A stretch of 64,000 nucleotides of DNA. Source: Sphingomonas sp. (GTDB lineage: Bacteria > Pseudomonadota > Alphaproteobacteria > Sphingomonadales > Sphingomonadaceae). The stretch's first letter is position 1, and each line of letters starts with the position of its first letter. A program made the position numbers and the translations under genes. Positions 62,665 through 64,000 of this stretch are shown here, in pieces. The notes beneath the pieces were generated by a model. The model saw nothing but the letters and a program-made list of their open reading frames with translations, was not told the DNA's origin and searched no databases. The stretch is from positions 1 to 64,000 of the forward strand of contig NZ_QFOB01000009.1 in NCBI RefSeq assembly GCF_003248515.1. The letters run 5' to 3'.

Positions 62665-63696
62665 TCAGGCGTTCTCGAAGTCGAGCACGATGCGGCCCTC
62701 GATCTTGCCCTTGTGCATCCTGTCGAACACGTCGTTGATATTCTCGAGGCTATCGGTAGTCACGGTGGCCTTGACCTTGCCGGCGGCGGCAAAGTCGAGC
62801 GATTCCTGTAGATCGAGCCTCGTCCCGACAATTGATCCGCGCACCGTCACCCCGTTCAGCACGGTATCGAAGATAGACAGGGGGAAGTCACCGGGAGGCA
62901 GGCCGTTGAGCGACACCGTGCCACCGCGACGGACCATACCCATCGCTTGCTGAAAAGCCTTGGGGGAAACGGCCGTAACGAGCACGCCTTGCGCGCCGCC
63001 GAGTTCCTTCCTGATGAAGGCGGCGGGATCGGTGTTCAGAGCATTCACCGTCATGGTGGCGCCAAGTTCCGTTGCCAGCGCCAGTTTGGCGTCATCGATA
63101 TCGACAGCGACGACGTTCAGACCCATGGCCTTGGCATATTGCACCGCCATGTGCCCCAGGCCGCCGATGCCGGAGATCGCGACCCAGTCGCCCGGCTTTG
63201 TATCCGTCACCTTCAACCCCTTGTAGACGGTGACGCCTGCGCACAGGATCGGCGATATGTCGACGAAGCCGACATTCTTGGGCAGATGGCCGACATAGTT
63301 GGGGTCGGCCAGGACATATTCGGCGAAGCTTCCGTTGACCGAATAGCCGGTATTCTGCTGATCCTCGCACAGCGTTTCCCAACCGCCCAGGCAGTGCACG
63401 CAGTGGCCGCAGGCAGTGTAAAGCCATGGTACGCCGACACGGTCTCCTTCCTTCACATGGCCGACGCCGCTGCCGACGGCGACCACATGGCCTACCCCCT
63501 CGTGACCGGGTATGAAAGGCGGCTTCGGCTTGACCGGCCAGTCGCCTTCGGCGGCGTGGAGATCGGTGTGACACACGCCGGTGGCGGCCATCTTGACGAG
63601 AATCTGCCCGGGGCCGGGCAGGGGAACCGCGACTTCTTCGATGACGAGAGGCTCGCCGAATGCTCGGACGACGGCCGCCTTCATGGTCTTTTGCAT
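62665..63696 (-). CDS. adhP: Alcohol dehydrogenase AdhP-type
   Basis: 343 residues. Catalytic zinc ligands CHTD and GHEGVGH; structural zinc in CGHCVHCLGGWETLC; cofactor loop GIGGLGHMAVQ. The protein matches the propanol-preferring AdhP class. It converts primary alcohols and aldehydes with NAD. An aldehyde dehydrogenase gene lies 24 bases upstream, giving an alcohol-to-acid pathway. GGAGAT precedes the start. Confidence 0.94.
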   Translation of the reverse strand: MQKTMKAAVVRAFGEPLVIEEVAVPLPGPGQILVKMAATGVCHTDLHAAEGDWPVKPKPPFIPGHEGVGHVVAVGSGVGHVKEGDRVGVPWLYTACGHCVHCLGGWETLCEDQQNTGYSVNGSFAEYVLADPNYVGHLPKNVGFVDISPILCAGVTVYKGLKVTDTKPGDWVAISGIGGLGHMAVQYAKAMGLNVVAVDIDDAKLALATELGATMTVNALNTDPAAFIRKELGGAQGVLVTAVSPKAFQQAMGMVRRGGTVSLNGLPPGDFPLSIFDTVLNGVTVRGSIVGTRLDLQESLDFAAAGKVKATVTTDSLENINDVFDRMHKGKIEGRIVLDFENA

Positions 63697-63720
63697 TTCA
63701 ATCTCCTTTGGGAAGAGAAC

Positions 63721-64000
63721 TCAGAAGGGGGCGTCGATATCGACGACGTCGATGAGCTTGTGATTGACAAACTCCTTGAGGCCGAGGCCCAGCAGTTCCC
63801 GCCCGTAGCCTGACCGGCGGATACCGCCGAACGGCAAGTCCGCTTCAACCTTCGTAGGATGGTTCACGAACACCATGCCTGTGGAAATCTGCTTGGCCAC
63901 CTCGGCGCCGCGGACCGGGTCGGAGGTGAAGACCGAGCCGCCCAGACCGAATGGGGAATCGTTGGCGATGCGGATCGCATCGGCTTCGTCCTGAGCACGG
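63721..64000 (-). CDS. Aldehyde dehydrogenase, C-terminal part (cut by window edge)
   Basis: The last ~92 residues of an NAD(P) aldehyde dehydrogenase; the start and the catalytic Cys/Glu lie beyond base 64000. Visible are NDSPFGLGGSVFT, GMVFVNHPT and LPFGGIRRSGYGRELLGLGLKEFVNHK, which fit the succinate-semialdehyde dehydrogenase (GabD-like) branch. It is upstream of adhP on the same strand. Confidence 0.9.
   Translation of the reverse strand, partial: RAQDEADAIRIANDSPFGLGGSVFTSDPVRGAEVAKQISTGMVFVNHPTKVEADLPFGGIRRSGYGRELLGLGLKEFVNHKLIDVVDIDAPF

Noticed and set aside
1..64000. CRISPR arrays, tRNA or rRNA genes, prophage or complete insertion sequences
   Set aside because: I saw no regularly spaced repeats, no cloverleaf or rRNA sequence and no intact transposase or phage genes.

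Overview
The window looks like part of a Sphingomonadales (Alphaproteobacteria) chromosome. This rests on high GC content, TonB-dependent receptors paired with glycosidases, a complete Entner-Doudoroff set, a single-cysteine DksA, a FixLJ oxygen sensor and a levansucrase without a signal peptide, as in Zymomonas. It is inference from gene content, not a database match.

Region 1 (1-20.8 kb) is an oxygen-limitation and energy-stress island. It holds two P-type ATPases (one cut by the window edge), three universal stress proteins (one frameshifted), a DyP peroxidase, an alcohol dehydrogenase coupled to an APH-like kinase/ATPase, a GNAT enzyme, a single-domain response regulator and an orphan acyl carrier protein. 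It also holds a FixL/FixJ pair whose haem-PAS residues are conserved, a phasin, and an overlapping phaC - maoC/pta - ackA - fabI operon. Four exact CTACGTA sites occur in the window. All lie in promoters of this island, and each is followed after 3-4 bases by TCC. Two relaxed copies precede further genes of the island. I propose a FixJ-dependent regulon.

Region 2 (20.9-33 kb) has a siderophore-type TonB receptor, an HWE-type histidine kinase and a sucrose locus. In the locus a LacI regulator sits beside a SUT-type transporter and a levansucrase, divergent from a TonB receptor and a Tat-exported GH13 glucosidase. Twin CAATCGATTG operators lie between the divergent units.

Region 3 (33-50 kb) has a ROK repressor, a probable small RNA of about 225 nt, and a fructan operon (fructokinase, sugar porter, GH32, TonB receptor, divergent GH32). 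A dienelactone hydrolase, small proteins and dksA follow, then zwf-edd-eda. The operator TAAATC-N9-GATTTA overlaps the small-RNA promoter, the fructokinase promoter and the region before zwf, which suggests one regulon for levan/fructose uptake, a regulatory RNA and the Entner-Doudoroff pathway.

Region 4 (50-60.5 kb) is the fructose PTS (fruB-fruK-fruA plus a porin). It is divergent from an operon of a LacI regulator, an AroE-like protein and fructose-bisphosphatase. Fbp would return FruK-derived fructose-1,6-bisphosphate to hexose phosphate for Entner-Doudoroff breakdown. Region 5 (60.5-64 kb) has small unknown proteins, an IS630 transposase remnant, an acetoin reductase-like SDR, AdhP and a truncated aldehyde dehydrogenase.
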